Origin: Methanothrix sp.
Lineage (GTDB): Archaea; Halobacteriota; Methanosarcinia; Methanotrichales; Methanotrichaceae
Direction: 5' to 3'
DNA length: 64,000 nucleotides
Assembly (NCBI RefSeq): GCF_016706325.1
Contig: NZ_JADJJX010000001.1
Location: 558,001 to 622,000 of the forward strand
In this document: piece after piece, positions 32,965 through 41,894 of the stretch
Position numbering within the stretch: position 1 is the first letter of the stretch
Layout of the letters: the number at the start of each line of letters is the position of its first letter
Position numbers and translations under genes: made by a program
The notes under the pieces: generated by a model
The model's database searches: none
The model's input: the letters and a program-made list of their open reading frames with translations, nothing else
What the model was told of the DNA's origin: nothing

Positions 32965-34479
32965 CTAAAGCTCAGTTATGCGGGGATACCGTCCCAGCAG
33001 CATTCCCTCTACCACTATTGGCATAGCTCTCTTGGCATCCTTGACTGCGCTATCCAGCTCCCAGTCCGATGAGGAGCAGATGGTGATCAGAGGCTCACCC
33101 TTCTTCACCCTCTCCCCCATCTTCTTATGGATGATAACTCCAGCATTCTGGTCGGAGGGGGCGCCAGCCAGGCGAGCCAGTTCTACCAGCCGTTTGTTGA
33201 AGAAGGCCACCACATATCCGCCCGTTGGTGCCAAGATATCCTCGCAGTTCTCGCCGATAACGATATCCTCGCTCTTCACATTGGGGTCGCCGCCCTGGGC
33301 CTCGATGATCTCCATCAGCTTGGCATGAGCCTTTCCACTGGTCAGGATCTCCTCTGCAGCAGCATGGCCCTCTCCCCGTCCGGCCACTCCCCCCATCTCC
33401 AGCAGTATGCCAGCCAATGAGAGGCTCTTCTCCTTCAGGCTGTTTGGCCCTCCCTTGTTCTCCAGAACGGCAAGCGCCTCCCGCACCTCCAGCGCCGGCC
33501 CTATGGTTCTTCCCACGGGAGAGCCTCCAAAGGTCATGGCACATTCCACCCGGATTGCGAGCTTATCACCCAGATCGATGAGGTCCTTGGCCATGGTTCT
33601 AGCCTCATCTGGCGTGGCCAGCTTGGTGCCCGGTCCGACCGGCATGTCCACCACCACAGCATCCGCTCCGACGGCCCCCTTCTTGGCCATGATGGAGGCG
33701 AGCATCTGGCAGTAGGGATCTATGGACAATGCATACTCCGCTTTGATCAGCTTATCATCTGCGGGAGCGATATTGGTGGCTCCGCCCCAGACGATCACTC
33801 CTCCCACCTTCTCTGTGATCTCCTTGATCTCGGCAGCATTGAATTCCACCGGGGCCAGCACCTCCATCAGGTCGGCTGTGCCACCTGCCCCGGTTATGGC
33901 CCGGGAGCTGGTCTTGGGGATGAGAAGGCCTGAAGCGGCGACAATGGGCACAATGAGAAGGGAGACTTTGTTTCCGGGAACGCCGCCGATGCTGTGTTTA
34001 TCCATTACCGGATGGGTGTCGAAGTGAATCCGCTCACCAGTCTCGATCATCGCTTTGGTCAGCCAGACCACCTCCTCCGGGGATATGTTATGGATGTAGG
34101 AGGCAGTAACATAAGCGGCAAGCTCGATATCGCTGAGATTGTTGTCCACTATGTCCTGCACCACAGTCCTTATCTGATCCTCATTCAGCCTCTGGTTGTC
34201 CATCAGGCTTTTTATGTGGCAGATAGATGCCGGTCTTGGGGCGGGCATGATATCCACATCCACAGGATTTTTAAGCTCTTTGAGGGCCTCGGTGAAGATG
34301 CCTATCTCCCCGGGGTTGACCATCTGGGTGGTGGTGTCGAGCAGGGCAGTGGTTACCGCCCCCTTGGCCCTCACCTTGACCCGGTCCCCAGGATTCAAGC
34401 CCCTCTCCCGGGCATCAGTGGTGTTGAGCATAACCTTGTGCTGGCCTATCTCTATATCAAAGGGTCGAACTTGCAGCAT
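32965..34479 (-). CDS. deoA: AMP phosphorylase (archaeal DeoA)
   Basis: 504 residues. It converts AMP and phosphate to adenine and ribose 1,5-bisphosphate, the entry to the archaeal nucleotide-salvage route through R15P isomerase and type III RuBisCO. ATG 34479 is chosen: SD GAGAGGT lies 7 nt upstream, the length fits the family, and it sits 2 nt after the stop of the upstream gene. Motifs: the thymidine-phosphorylase signature region TSSRAITGAGGTADLMEVL, VMDKHSIGGVPGNK, and GRGEGHAAAEE. The N-terminal ~85-residue extension is typical of the archaeal type. Confidence 0.93.
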   Translation of the reverse strand: MLQVRPFDIEIGQHKVMLNTTDARERGLNPGDRVKVRAKGAVTTALLDTTTQMVNPGEIGIFTEALKELKNPVDVDIMPAPRPASICHIKSLMDNQRLNEDQIRTVVQDIVDNNLSDIELAAYVTASYIHNISPEEVVWLTKAMIETGERIHFDTHPVMDKHSIGGVPGNKVSLLIVPIVAASGLLIPKTSSRAITGAGGTADLMEVLAPVEFNAAEIKEITEKVGGVIVWGGATNIAPADDKLIKAEYALSIDPYCQMLASIMAKKGAVGADAVVVDMPVGPGTKLATPDEARTMAKDLIDLGDKLAIRVECAMTFGGSPVGRTIGPALEVREALAVLENKGGPNSLKEKSLSLAGILLEMGGVAGRGEGHAAAEEILTSGKAHAKLMEIIEAQGGDPNVKSEDIVIGENCEDILAPTGGYVVAFFNKRLVELARLAGAPSDQNAGVIIHKKMGERVKKGEPLITICSSSDWELDSAVKDAKRAMPIVVEGMLLGRYPRITEL

Positions 34480-34481
34480 TT

Positions 34482-35420
34482 CTATAACCTCTCTTGAGTA
34501 GCTTTTTCCATCAGCGAGAGCGATCTCATCCATTCTCCCCGCGCCTCGCGCGTAGTCCCCACCACCAGGCGAAGACCACTGGCAGTCTCCTCCAGGACGC
34601 CCTTCGCTTCTATCCTCTCGCCGGGAAGGGCCTGGCCGGCATAGGTGTGAGTGAAGCAGAGGATCTCCTTCACCTCAGGATGATCCAGCCGGAAGATGGC
34701 CGGGCTGTCGAATGCGAACTCACAGTCTGTGACAGTGGCCTCAATCAGCCCCTGGCCGGCAGGAGTGCCCCTCTCCAGGGGCTGGATCTGGTCCCAGTCG
34801 CGGGTGAAGAGCAGATCGAAGTAGGTGCCGTCGATCATGCCCCGGTTCCCTTTTCTCTTCTCATGGAGGATGAACTCATCCAGGCTGATCTCGGGATTCC
34901 TCTTGCTGTATATTTTCTTCCAGGTCTCTTCATCCAGCTCCTGTACAGCGCCCTCCCTCTTTGCCCGCTCCACTATATCCCTGGCCCTCCACCACATGGG
35001 GCCATAGACCACGAAATCGATATCCGAGTCCGGGGCCTGCAGGCCTATGAGCCTGGAGCCGGTGATTCCCATCTTATCCCAGGGCACCCCAGCCCGGCTG
35101 AGTATGAGAGCGAGCTTTTTCGTCTTGGGATCTCCCCCGACTATGGCCCTCAGGCCCGGCGAGGGATCATAGAGCCGGAGGAGATCTGATGGGGGGACCA
35201 CATGAAGATCGCTGATATAATCCGGCCTCTTCTGGCGCAAGAAATCAAATGCCTGGTCGAAGTCCATCTTCCGGTATCGTATGCCATCAGCGATCCGCTC
35301 CCCGGCCGGATCGGGGATATAGCGAAGCAGAGAGCGAAGGCCGTGGGGATGGTGGTAATCAGATACGGCAAAGATCCAGCCATCAATGGTTTGGAAGAAG
35401 TCCCTGATCCGGGCTCTCAC
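34482..35420 (-). CDS. Predicted archaeal nucleotidyltransferase (COG1665-like)
   Basis: 312 residues. GTG 35420 is chosen because its GTGA overlaps the stop of the Sua5 gene; the longer frame upstream is low-complexity shadow sequence. Core motif: MGITGSRLIGLQAPDSDIDFVVYG, where GS and DSDID are the pol-beta-type nucleotidyltransferase residues, near residue 150. The opening RDFFQTIDGWIFAVSDYHHP and the end (an OB-like FAFDSPAIFRL, LPGERIEAKGVLEE) match the archaeal family. The substrate is unknown. Tightly linked to Sua5 upstream and deoA downstream. Confidence 0.8.
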   Translation of the reverse strand: MRARIRDFFQTIDGWIFAVSDYHHPHGLRSLLRYIPDPAGERIADGIRYRKMDFDQAFDFLRQKRPDYISDLHVVPPSDLLRLYDPSPGLRAIVGGDPKTKKLALILSRAGVPWDKMGITGSRLIGLQAPDSDIDFVVYGPMWWRARDIVERAKREGAVQELDEETWKKIYSKRNPEISLDEFILHEKRKGNRGMIDGTYFDLLFTRDWDQIQPLERGTPAGQGLIEATVTDCEFAFDSPAIFRLDHPEVKEILCFTHTYAGQALPGERIEAKGVLEETASGLRLVVGTTREARGEWMRSLSLMEKATQERL

Positions 35421-36007
35421 TCTATCGCCTTCATCGCCGTTATGGCCTTCATCGCCCGATCCAGGCCCGCGCCCGGGCGGATTATCTCTCCTCTCTCCAG
35501 GTCCAGGAGGGTGGAGGGCTGGCTGTACTGGCATCTGCCACCGTCTACCACCAGGTCCACCCGTTCCTTTATCTCTTCGGCCACCTCCTTTGCGCTCACC
35601 GGCGCCGGCTGGCCGCTGCGATTGGCGCTGGTGGAGGTGATGGGTCCAGCAATATCGATTATACTGAGGGCTGACTTGTGGTCCGGGTATCTTATGCTCA
35701 CCAGGGGAGAGCCGGCAGTGAGTATATCCGGAACTATGCTCCTCTTCCGGACGAGGACGGAGACCGGCCCGGGGAGGAGCTCTTCCAGGATCTTCATCTC
35801 CTCATCGCGAATATGGGCCACATCTCTGAGCATCTCCAGGCTGCAGACCGCCAGAGAGATGGGCCTGGATAGGGGCCTTTTCTTGATCAGAAAGATCCTC
35901 AGCACCGCCTGCTCATCCAGAGCATTGGCACCAAGGCCGTAGACGGTCTCAGTGGGGTACACTACTGCCCCCCCTCCAATGATAAATCGAGCAGCGCTGG
36001 CGATCAT
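35417..36007 (-). CDS. Threonylcarbamoyl-AMP synthase (Sua5/YrdC/TsaC)
   Basis: 196 residues. It forms threonylcarbamoyl-AMP from Thr, bicarbonate and ATP, the first step to t6A37 of ANN-decoding tRNAs. YrdC motifs: GGAVVYPTETVYGLGANA, KKRPLSRPISLAV (the K-R-x-S/P nucleotide site), LLPGPVSVLVRK, VSIRYPDH, PITSTSANRSGQP. The length is the short TsaC form without the Sua5 C-terminal domain. It ends with a 4-nt overlap with the nucleotidyltransferase gene and starts 3 nt after the aMBF1 stop. Confidence 0.92.
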   Translation of the reverse strand: MIASAARFIIGGGAVVYPTETVYGLGANALDEQAVLRIFLIKKRPLSRPISLAVCSLEMLRDVAHIRDEEMKILEELLPGPVSVLVRKRSIVPDILTAGSPLVSIRYPDHKSALSIIDIAGPITSTSANRSGQPAPVSAKEVAEEIKERVDLVVDGGRCQYSQPSTLLDLERGEIIRPGAGLDRAMKAITAMKAIE

Positions 36008-36010
36008 CTC

Positions 36011-36499
36011 TTATTTCCGTTTGATGTCTGCCACATCCCCCAGTGTCAGCCCTCTGCCTGAGCCGCCGGATTTGACCTGAGCCTCATTGGCCTGATCGGT
36101 CAGCCTGATCTTCAGCTCCTTCTCCAGCTTCTTTCTGACCTCGTCCTCAGGTGAGATATCCCCCCTCTCGATCTTCCTCAGAAGGGTGACCTTCTCCTTT
36201 ATCCTCATACCCAGCTCCTCTGGCGTCAGTCCCAGGCTCTCTCTCGCCTCTCTGATCTTGCGCCCGAACTCCGGGACCAACTCCACCAAATCCTTGAATT
36301 GGTCGCGCGGTTTGGGCCTCTGTACAGTGAAGGCCCTCTCCACAGGAACCATCTTCCGTGGAACTGGCGTCCATTTGTCCTCCGGCTTTCCGAAGCGCGC
36401 ACAGCTCTTGCATACTTCCATAGTTGAGCGATCAATAACGATCTTTTGGGGCGAACCTGAGATCTCGGCGCCGCAAATCTCGCATTGCTTCTCGGTCAT
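36011..36499 (-). CDS. Archaeal multiprotein bridging factor 1 (aMBF1)
   Basis: 162 residues from ATG 36499 (a start 8 codons upstream at 36523 is less likely given promoter spacing). A Zn ribbon (CEICGAEI and CKSCARF) precedes a linker and a Cro/C1-type HTH ([36 protein letters not shown]). aMBF1 binds the 30S ribosomal subunit and may act in translation. Head of the aMBF1-Sua5-nucleotidyltransferase-deoA run and divergent from PAN, a pairing seen in other euryarchaea. Confidence 0.92.
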   Translation of the reverse strand: MTEKQCEICGAEISGSPQKIVIDRSTMEVCKSCARFGKPEDKWTPVPRKMVPVERAFTVQRPKPRDQFKDLVELVPEFGRKIREARESLGLTPEELGMRIKEKVTLLRKIERGDISPEDEVRKKLEKELKIRLTDQANEAQVKSGGSGRGLTLGDVADIKRK

Positions 36500-36508
36500 T
36501 TCGGAAAC

Positions 36509-36532
36509 CTTTATACGGGTCAAAGTTTAATA
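36509..36532. promoter_or_regulatory. Compact divergent promoter for aMBF1 and PAN
   Basis: CTTTATAC (36509-36516) lies about 30 bp before the PAN ATG. On the other strand TTATTAAA (36525-36532) lies about 28 bp before the aMBF1 ATG. With only 45 bp between starts, both mRNAs would be nearly leaderless and the two TATA elements overlap face to face, so the genes may compete for or share TBP. Confidence 0.5.
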
Positions 36533-36544
36533 ACCTTTGTAATT

Positions 36545-37780
36545 ATGGATAGTGGAGAAGGCATGAATGAGGCACAGGCCGGCGCGGATTTCTCGCGCTA
36601 CATCCTGGACCGGATGCGCCAGCTTGAAGAGCGAAACCTGGCGCTGCGTGAGCAGAAGGACCGCGTAGAAGGCGAGAAGAGGCTCATTGAGAACCAGAAG
36701 CTCAAGTTCGAGCGTGAGGCCCGGAAGCTCAGGAGTGAGCTGGAGCGCTTGCGCGTCGGTCCGATGATCGTAGGAACAATAGCAGACGTTCTGGATGAGA
36801 ACCGGGTGATAGTCAAGAGCAGCACCGGCCCCAGATTCGTCGTCAGCCTATCTCAATTTATCGAGGAGGAGCTGAAGGTCGGGGCCCAGGTGGGCTTGAA
36901 CCAGCAGTCATTTGCAGTGATGTGCGTTCTTCCCTCCCCCCGCGATCCGGCTGTCTTCGGCATGGAGATCGAGGAGGCTCCGGATGTGCAGTTCTCTCAG
37001 ATCGGAGGGCTGGACACTCAGATCTCTGAGATCAGGGAGATCGTCGAGCTCCCCTTGAAGAGGCCGGATCTGTTCGCCTCGGTGGGGATCGATCCTCCCA
37101 AAGGGGTTCTTCTGCACGGGCCGCCAGGCACGGGCAAGACCATCCTGGCGAAGGCTGTCGCCCAGAGCACAGAGGCCACATTCATGCGGGTGGTGGGCTC
37201 GGAGTTCGTGCAAAAGTATATCGGTGAGGGGGCGCGCCTGGTTCGCGAGCTATTCGAGCTGGCCAAGAGCAAATCCCCGGCGATAATATTCATCGATGAG
37301 CTGGATGCCATCGGCGCCCGGCGTATGGATGGCGCCACCAGCGGTGATCGCGAGGTGCAGAGGACACTGATGCAGATCCTGGCGGAGATGGATGGCTTTG
37401 ACCCCCGGGGTGAGGTCAAGCTCATCGCTGCCACCAACCGTCCTGATATGCTCGATCCGGCTCTGCTCCGGCCGGGGCGCTTCGATAGGGTGATTGAGAT
37501 CCCCCTGCCCAACAGGGAGGCAAGGGAGGCGATCCTCAAGATCCATACCCGGGGCATGAGCCTGGACAGGGATGTGAACCTGCGGCTGATAGCCGATCTC
37601 TCTGAGGGATCAAGCGGCGCTGATCTGAAGGCCCTCTCCACTGAGGCGGGCATGTATGCCATCCGGGAGGAGAGGATCACCGTCTACCAGAGCGATTTTG
37701 AGAGGGCGGCAGCAAAGATCCTGCTCAAAGGGAGGGATCATATGGCTGAGCCTGAGGGGCTCATCCAGCAGTATATCTGA
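36545..37780 (+). CDS. pan: Proteasome-activating nucleotidase PAN
   Basis: 411 residues. A hexameric AAA+ unfoldase that feeds proteins to the 20S proteasome. An N-terminal coiled coil ([19 protein letters not shown] onward) and OB domain ([20 protein letters not shown]) precede the AAA core: Walker [16 protein letters not shown], pore-1 [17 protein letters not shown], Walker [15 protein letters not shown], sensor [20 protein letters not shown]. The C-terminus is QQYI: the penultimate Tyr of HbYX is present, but the preceding residue is Gln instead of hydrophobic. The start is 36545 (near-leaderless) or 36563, where a GTGGAG SD precedes ATG. Confidence 0.95.
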   Translation: MDSGEGMNEAQAGADFSRYILDRMRQLEERNLALREQKDRVEGEKRLIENQKLKFEREARKLRSELERLRVGPMIVGTIADVLDENRVIVKSSTGPRFVVSLSQFIEEELKVGAQVGLNQQSFAVMCVLPSPRDPAVFGMEIEEAPDVQFSQIGGLDTQISEIREIVELPLKRPDLFASVGIDPPKGVLLHGPPGTGKTILAKAVAQSTEATFMRVVGSEFVQKYIGEGARLVRELFELAKSKSPAIIFIDELDAIGARRMDGATSGDREVQRTLMQILAEMDGFDPRGEVKLIAATNRPDMLDPALLRPGRFDRVIEIPLPNREAREAILKIHTRGMSLDRDVNLRLIADLSEGSSGADLKALSTEAGMYAIREERITVYQSDFERAAAKILLKGRDHMAEPEGLIQQYI

Positions 37781-37794
37781 GGCATCAAGCGAGC

Positions 37795-38283
37795 TTGGAT
37801 AATGTGATCAGATCAGGCGACCAGTTCATAGCCGGCCGCTCCGGTGGTGTGGTCGGGGCGATCATCCCCTGGCGCGACGGCTTTGCCGGCGTGGCTCCGG
37901 CCCATATTTTTCATCAGGCGAAGACGCGGGATCTGAGGCTGGGGGGCGTCTCCTGCCGGGTATCCTATATTCCGGATGATGCCGATCTGGCCTTTTTTCC
38001 CGTTCCCGCCCCCTGCCAGAGGACGGCTTTAGGCCGGCCCCATCCAGGCAGGGCGGAGCTGGTGAATGCCCGCCATTCCATAGACTGCCGGGTCTCCGAT
38101 TCCTCCTGGTCGATAGTCTATGTGATTCTGCCCCCAGGGGATCTCCCCGGGCCCGGGGATAGCGGCAGTCCCCTGGTGCAGGAGGGGAGGGTCGTGGGGC
38201 TGCTGCTCTCCATAAACATGCACACCTGCCGGGGGACAGTGCTCTCAGCGGAGATGATCGAGAGGGAGATTCAGGCACGATAG
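37795..38283 (+). CDS. Mini trypsin-like serine protease next to PAN
   Basis: 162 residues from TTG 37795, 14 nt after the PAN stop. A complete chymotrypsin-type triad can be read: His37 in APAHIF, Asp64 in DDADLAFF, Ser123 in GPGDSGSPLVQEGRVVGLLL. The opening SGGVVGAIIPWRDGFAGV fits the first barrel strands. It has no signal peptide or transmembrane helix, so it should act in the cytoplasm, and it is shorter than most trypsin folds (about 220). Its position suggests co-transcription with PAN. Alternatives: an inactive relative, or a viral-type protease of transferred origin. Confidence 0.65.
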   Translation: MDNVIRSGDQFIAGRSGGVVGAIIPWRDGFAGVAPAHIFHQAKTRDLRLGGVSCRVSYIPDDADLAFFPVPAPCQRTALGRPHPGRAELVNARHSIDCRVSDSSWSIVYVILPPGDLPGPGDSGSPLVQEGRVVGLLLSINMHTCRGTVLSAEMIEREIQAR

Positions 38284-38357
38284 TCCGTCAAGAGCGATCT
38301 ATGAATTATGGTTCTTCGAAGGCATGAAGTCTCGTCATTCAGGAGATGAATTTATCC

Positions 38358-39281
38358 ATGAAGATAATTGTAACTGGTGGAGCGGGGTTCATCGGCTCCA
38401 ACTTGGCAGAGGAATTGCTGAAGAGGCATGAGGTTACAGTGATCGATGATCTCTCCACGGGCAGGATCGAGAACCTCGAATCGATCATGGGCAGGATAGA
38501 TTTCATCAGGGGCAGCATCACCGATCTCGAGCTTCTCAAACGGGAGTTCTCCGGGGCGGACACGATCTTCCACCAGGCTGCCATCGCCTCAGTTCAAAGC
38601 TCTGTTGACAATCCAGTAGCATCCAATGAGGCCAATATCAGCGGCACCCTGAATGTGCTTGTAGCCGCCCGGGACTGCAAAGTGAGAAAGGTGGTCTATG
38701 CCTCATCCTCAGCCGCCTACGGGAATGACCCCGTTCTTCCCAAGAGGGAGGAGATGAGGCCCAATCCGCTATCCCCTTATGCAGTCTCGAAGCTGGCGGG
38801 GGAGTACTACTGCCAGGCCTTCTCAGAGGTCTACGGCCTGAAGACAGCATGCCTGCGATATTTCAATGTCTACGGCCCAAGGCAGGACCCCAATTCGCAG
38901 TACGCGGCAGTCATCCCCAGGTTCATCACCAGGATTTTGGCGGGGGAGGCCCCGGTGATCTATGGGGATGGAGGGCAGACGCGGGACTTCGCATTCGTAC
39001 AGGATGTGGTCAAATCCAATATCCTGGCCATGGAAGGGCCGGCGGAGGGCGTATTCAATGTGGCCTGCGGCTGCAGAGTGAGCCTGAATGAGCTGGCAGC
39101 AAAGATCATGAGGATCACTAAAATGAGCATTGCCCCGGTCTATGAAGCGGCAAGGCCGGGGGATGTGAGAGACTCTCTGGCGGACATAAGCAGGGCGAGA
39201 AGGGAGCTGGGCTATGAGCCGGAATATGATCTGGAAATGGGGCTGGAAAAGACGGTGGAGTGGTTTGCCAAACACCGGTGA
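38358..39281 (+). CDS. NAD-dependent nucleotide-sugar epimerase (GalE-like)
   Basis: 307 residues from ATG 38358, which has the SD AGGAGATG about 10 nt upstream; the ATG at 38346 overlaps that SD. Extended SDR: IIVTGGAGFIGSNLAEELL binds NAD, YASSSAAYG and the catalytic Tyr-Lys in SPYAVSKLAGEYY, then LRYFNVYGPRQDPNSQYAAV and GDGGQTRDFAFVQDV. This is the pattern of UDP-glucose/UDP-GlcNAc 4-epimerases. It probably supplies UDP-galactose-type sugars for surface glycans and marks the left end of the polysaccharide region. Confidence 0.87.
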   Translation: MKIIVTGGAGFIGSNLAEELLKRHEVTVIDDLSTGRIENLESIMGRIDFIRGSITDLELLKREFSGADTIFHQAAIASVQSSVDNPVASNEANISGTLNVLVAARDCKVRKVVYASSSAAYGNDPVLPKREEMRPNPLSPYAVSKLAGEYYCQAFSEVYGLKTACLRYFNVYGPRQDPNSQYAAVIPRFITRILAGEAPVIYGDGGQTRDFAFVQDVVKSNILAMEGPAEGVFNVACGCRVSLNELAAKIMRITKMSIAPVYEAARPGDVRDSLADISRARRELGYEPEYDLEMGLEKTVEWFAKHR

Positions 39282-40336
39282 TTGCTCGGCCGGACGGGCC
39301 TGGCTATGAGATCTGTGAGGTCATCCTGGCTGAGCCGGTGCCCCTCCTCTGCCTTTCCTATCGGAGAGGGAGGGCCGAGCAGTGCGGGAAGGGGGCAGGC
39401 GAGCTGGTCAGGCGAGGGCCGGGCCCTGGCCAAGATAGACCAGATGATTATAGAATAAAGAGCAGGCTGAAAGTCAGCCGGACGAGCGAAACCGGGATGC
39501 TATTTTTCATGCTCATTCTGCTGCCCTCTCCTGGAGGGGAGTGAGCAGGGCGATGTTTTCTATTGAATGCCCTGGCGGAGATCGCGCAGGGTGGGGCGTC
39601 CCGGTTGATTGATCAAGCAATAAAGGATTTTCAGATGTATTGGAAGGTTTTATGGATTGATATTAGAAAAAGATTTAAGAACTTCGAGATGAATGAGATG
39701 CTCAGAGGACTGGAGGCTTAAAGGCCGCCCAGGGGCGAGAATATAAGCCCGCTGAGATCAAGCCGCCGGAATCTGAATTGATGTGGCGCCAAAAAGGATG
39801 CCGATTGCCTGTGATAAGAGGATTCTGGATCGGACTGTAGCGCGAGCTGGAGAGAATCAGCTGAGGGGGGTTGAATGGAGAGGATGAGGCTCAGATCTTC
39901 GGGTTGAAGGTAATAAATATATTATTTTAATAATGCCCAGTCCGGAATTGAAAAATAATAAAAAATTTTTTATGGTTTCGGCATACGCATCCTGGATGGA
40001 TGGCGCGCTCAATGTGCTGATGGCGGCTAAGGACTCCGGGCAGTGAGTTTCATCTTCCCATCCTTATCAGCGATCTTTGCAGATGAGCCGACTCTGCCCA
40101 AGGTCGCCCTTCCTGAAAGAAGCAAAAGCCTCTGCGTCTCCGTTAGTTGGCAATAGAAACTGCCCACTGTAACCACGAGACCATATAGGCGCAGAGGCAC
40201 AGAGGAAAAAACGGAATTGAACTGCAAAGGGCACATAGACCACAAATGACGCGCATCAGCCCATTTCTTCAACACCTAATTCAATAAACCGATTTTATAG
40301 TATATCGATAAAATTATTCAATAGAGGGGTAAATAG
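39282..40336. other. Long gap with an epimerase remnant and repeated DNA
   Basis: About 1.05 kb. Positions 39282-39960 show no credible gene; short frames there are Arg/Gly/Pro-rich shadows. Positions 39962-40336 are the 5' part of the 1.27-kb duplication. The tract CGCAGAGGCACAGAGG near 40190 belongs to a simple sequence type also seen near 42314. A TATA-like TTTTATAGTATATC near 40295 precedes the epimerase gene. Confidence 0.5.
39975..40046 (+). pseudogene. Short epimerase remnant
   Basis: This frame reads YASWMDGALNVLMAAKDSG and stops. It resembles the helix-strand segment NISGTLNVLVAARDC of the GalE-like protein at 38.4 kb, so it is probably a leftover of a further epimerase copy. It recurs in the second duplicate near 42.1 kb. 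Confidence 0.4.
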
Positions 40337-41224
40337 ATGAAGGCACTGGTTACTGGAGGAGCGGGATTTATCGGCTCCAATTTGGTGGAGGAGCTGGTTG
40401 ATGACTATGAGGTCACAGTACTTGACAACCTGCATACCGGCAGCATCGATAATCTCCAATCGGTAAAGAAGGATGTGAATTTCATCAAGGGATCTTGCAA
40501 CAACTGCCTGGATCTGGGGCTGCAGCCGGAGGTCATATTTCATCTAGGGATTCCCTCCTCCTCGCCCATGTACAAGAAGGATCCCTTTCTGGTGGGAGAG
40601 GCCATAAACGGCATGGTGGCCATAATGGAGCTGGCCCGGAGAAGCGAGGCCAAAAAAGTAGTATTCGCCTCCTCGTCCTCGGTTTACAACGGCGTTCCCA
40701 CTCCGCACCGCGAAGATGCAACCATACAGGTCAAAGATTACTACACCGAGGCACGGCTGGCCATCGAGAGGGTGGCTGAGCTCTACTATCAGCTCTATGG
40801 GATAGATTATGTTGGGCTCAGATTCTTTTCGGTCTACGGCCCGCATGAAGAGGCCAAGGGGACTTATGCCAACATGGTCTCGCAGTTCCTCTGGGGCATG
40901 AAAGCCGGAGAGCGGCCGGTCATATTCGGCGACGGTAGCCAGACCCGTGACTTCACTTATGTGAAGGATATCGTGGATGCCCTGCTTCTGACATCAAAGA
41001 AAGGTACTGGGATCTTCAATGCTGGAACTGGGAAGGCCTTCAGCTTCAACTACGTGGTGGACCTGATCAACTCCTGTCTGGGATCAGACTTGAAGCCCAT
41101 TTATAGAGAGAATCCAATCAAGAACTACGTAATGCATACGCTGGCGGATACTACCAGGATGAATAGCCTAGGATTTGCTTCTAGGTACACGCTGAAGGAA
41201 GGATTGAAGGAGATAACAGGCTAA
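40337..41224 (+). CDS. NAD-dependent epimerase/dehydratase, duplicate copy 1
   Basis: 295 residues; SD GAGGGG precedes ATG. Extended SDR: MKALVTGGAGFIGSNLVEEL (NAD site), FASSSSVYNGVPTP, LRFFSVYGPHEEAKGTYANM, GDGSQTRDFTYVKDIVDALL. The expected catalytic YxxxK is read as YTEAR (DYYTEARLAIERV), with Arg in place of Lys, in both copies. The usual UxA/GlcNAc epimerase features are otherwise kept. It may make an unusual NDP-sugar, or act as a decarboxylase or reductase-type SDR. Confidence 0.85.
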   Translation: MKALVTGGAGFIGSNLVEELVDDYEVTVLDNLHTGSIDNLQSVKKDVNFIKGSCNNCLDLGLQPEVIFHLGIPSSSPMYKKDPFLVGEAINGMVAIMELARRSEAKKVVFASSSSVYNGVPTPHREDATIQVKDYYTEARLAIERVAELYYQLYGIDYVGLRFFSVYGPHEEAKGTYANMVSQFLWGMKAGERPVIFGDGSQTRDFTYVKDIVDALLLTSKKGTGIFNAGTGKAFSFNYVVDLINSCLGSDLKPIYRENPIKNYVMHTLADTTRMNSLGFASRYTLKEGLKEITG

Positions 41225-41381
41225 GGATTTATAAAATAATCATATGATCTTGCTTAAGGATTTTTTCGTGTTATATCTATATTTAATTCTATATTTTTTC
41301 TTATATCTGGACGGGTCTGCTATTGTGATTTGAAGGACAATTAGAGACATCCAAATTTTAATGGGATATGAGGTGAATTTT

Positions 41382-41880
41382 ATGTTTGTGCTTGATATAG
41401 GGTGCGGTGAAAAAAAAAATGGATGGTGCTGTTGGAGTGGATAGACGAAAAACGAAAGCTGTGGATGTCATTGCAGATGCTACTAGGCTTCCATTTAAAC
41501 CAGGGTCGTTTGACCGAGTCTATTCCGCACATACAATAGAGCACTTTAGCCACAGAGAAATTCGTGATGTAGCAATTGAATGGGTTGGAGTTTTAAAGCT
41601 TGGGGGTCAAATAGAAATTCGCTGCCCTTGGCTACGTATAAGGGCTCTCTTATTCTTCCTAAAACCTACATCCAAGAATGTAGAAAATATTTATGGTGGA
41701 CAAGAATATGAAGGAAATTTTCATAAATGTGGCTTCTCTTTCGGTTTGCTTAAGAATTTATTAGAATCAGTAGGAATCAGGCAAATAAAAAGGGTATTTG
41801 AAAAAGGGCCTTTTGGTATTCCTTATTGCAGTGATTTGCACATCATAGGTACGAAAAGCGAGCTTATCTGGATTCGATAA
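41382..41880 (+). pseudogene. SAM-dependent methyltransferase, frameshifted in a 10-A run
   Basis: An ideal SD (GAGGTGA) precedes ATG 41382, which reads MFVLDIGCGEKK (SAM motif I) and then leaves frame inside ten A residues (41410-41419). The following frame, from MDGAVGVDRRKTKAVDVIAD, carries motif II/III-like DATRLPFKPGSFDRVYSAHT and continues to 41880. Nine A would join them into a complete ~165-residue Methyltransf_11-type protein. The methylated group is unknown but probably a glycan or lipid. Slippage at poly-A could still give product. A+T-rich relative to the flanking duplicates. Confidence 0.75.
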
Positions 41881-41894
41881 TTATGTTTTTCTTT

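Larger units (their letters stand above)
39962..41230. repeat. 1.27-kb duplication, left copy
   Basis: Nearly identical to 42086-43354. It includes about 375 bp of non-coding DNA and the whole 295-codon epimerase gene. The copies are separated by a methyltransferase gene and a MITE. Similarity continues weakly beyond the gene end. Confidence 0.9.

Noticed and set aside
35421..35534. Longer start for the nucleotidyltransferase gene (adds 38 residues)
   Set aside because: The extension is Gly/Pro/Asp-rich antisense-like sequence overlapping Sua5; the GTG with GTGA overlap is the better start.
39260..39544. 94-codon plus ORF after the GalE-like gene
   Set aside because: It overlaps the epimerase end, is Arg/Gly/Pro-rich, and has no SD or recognisable fold.
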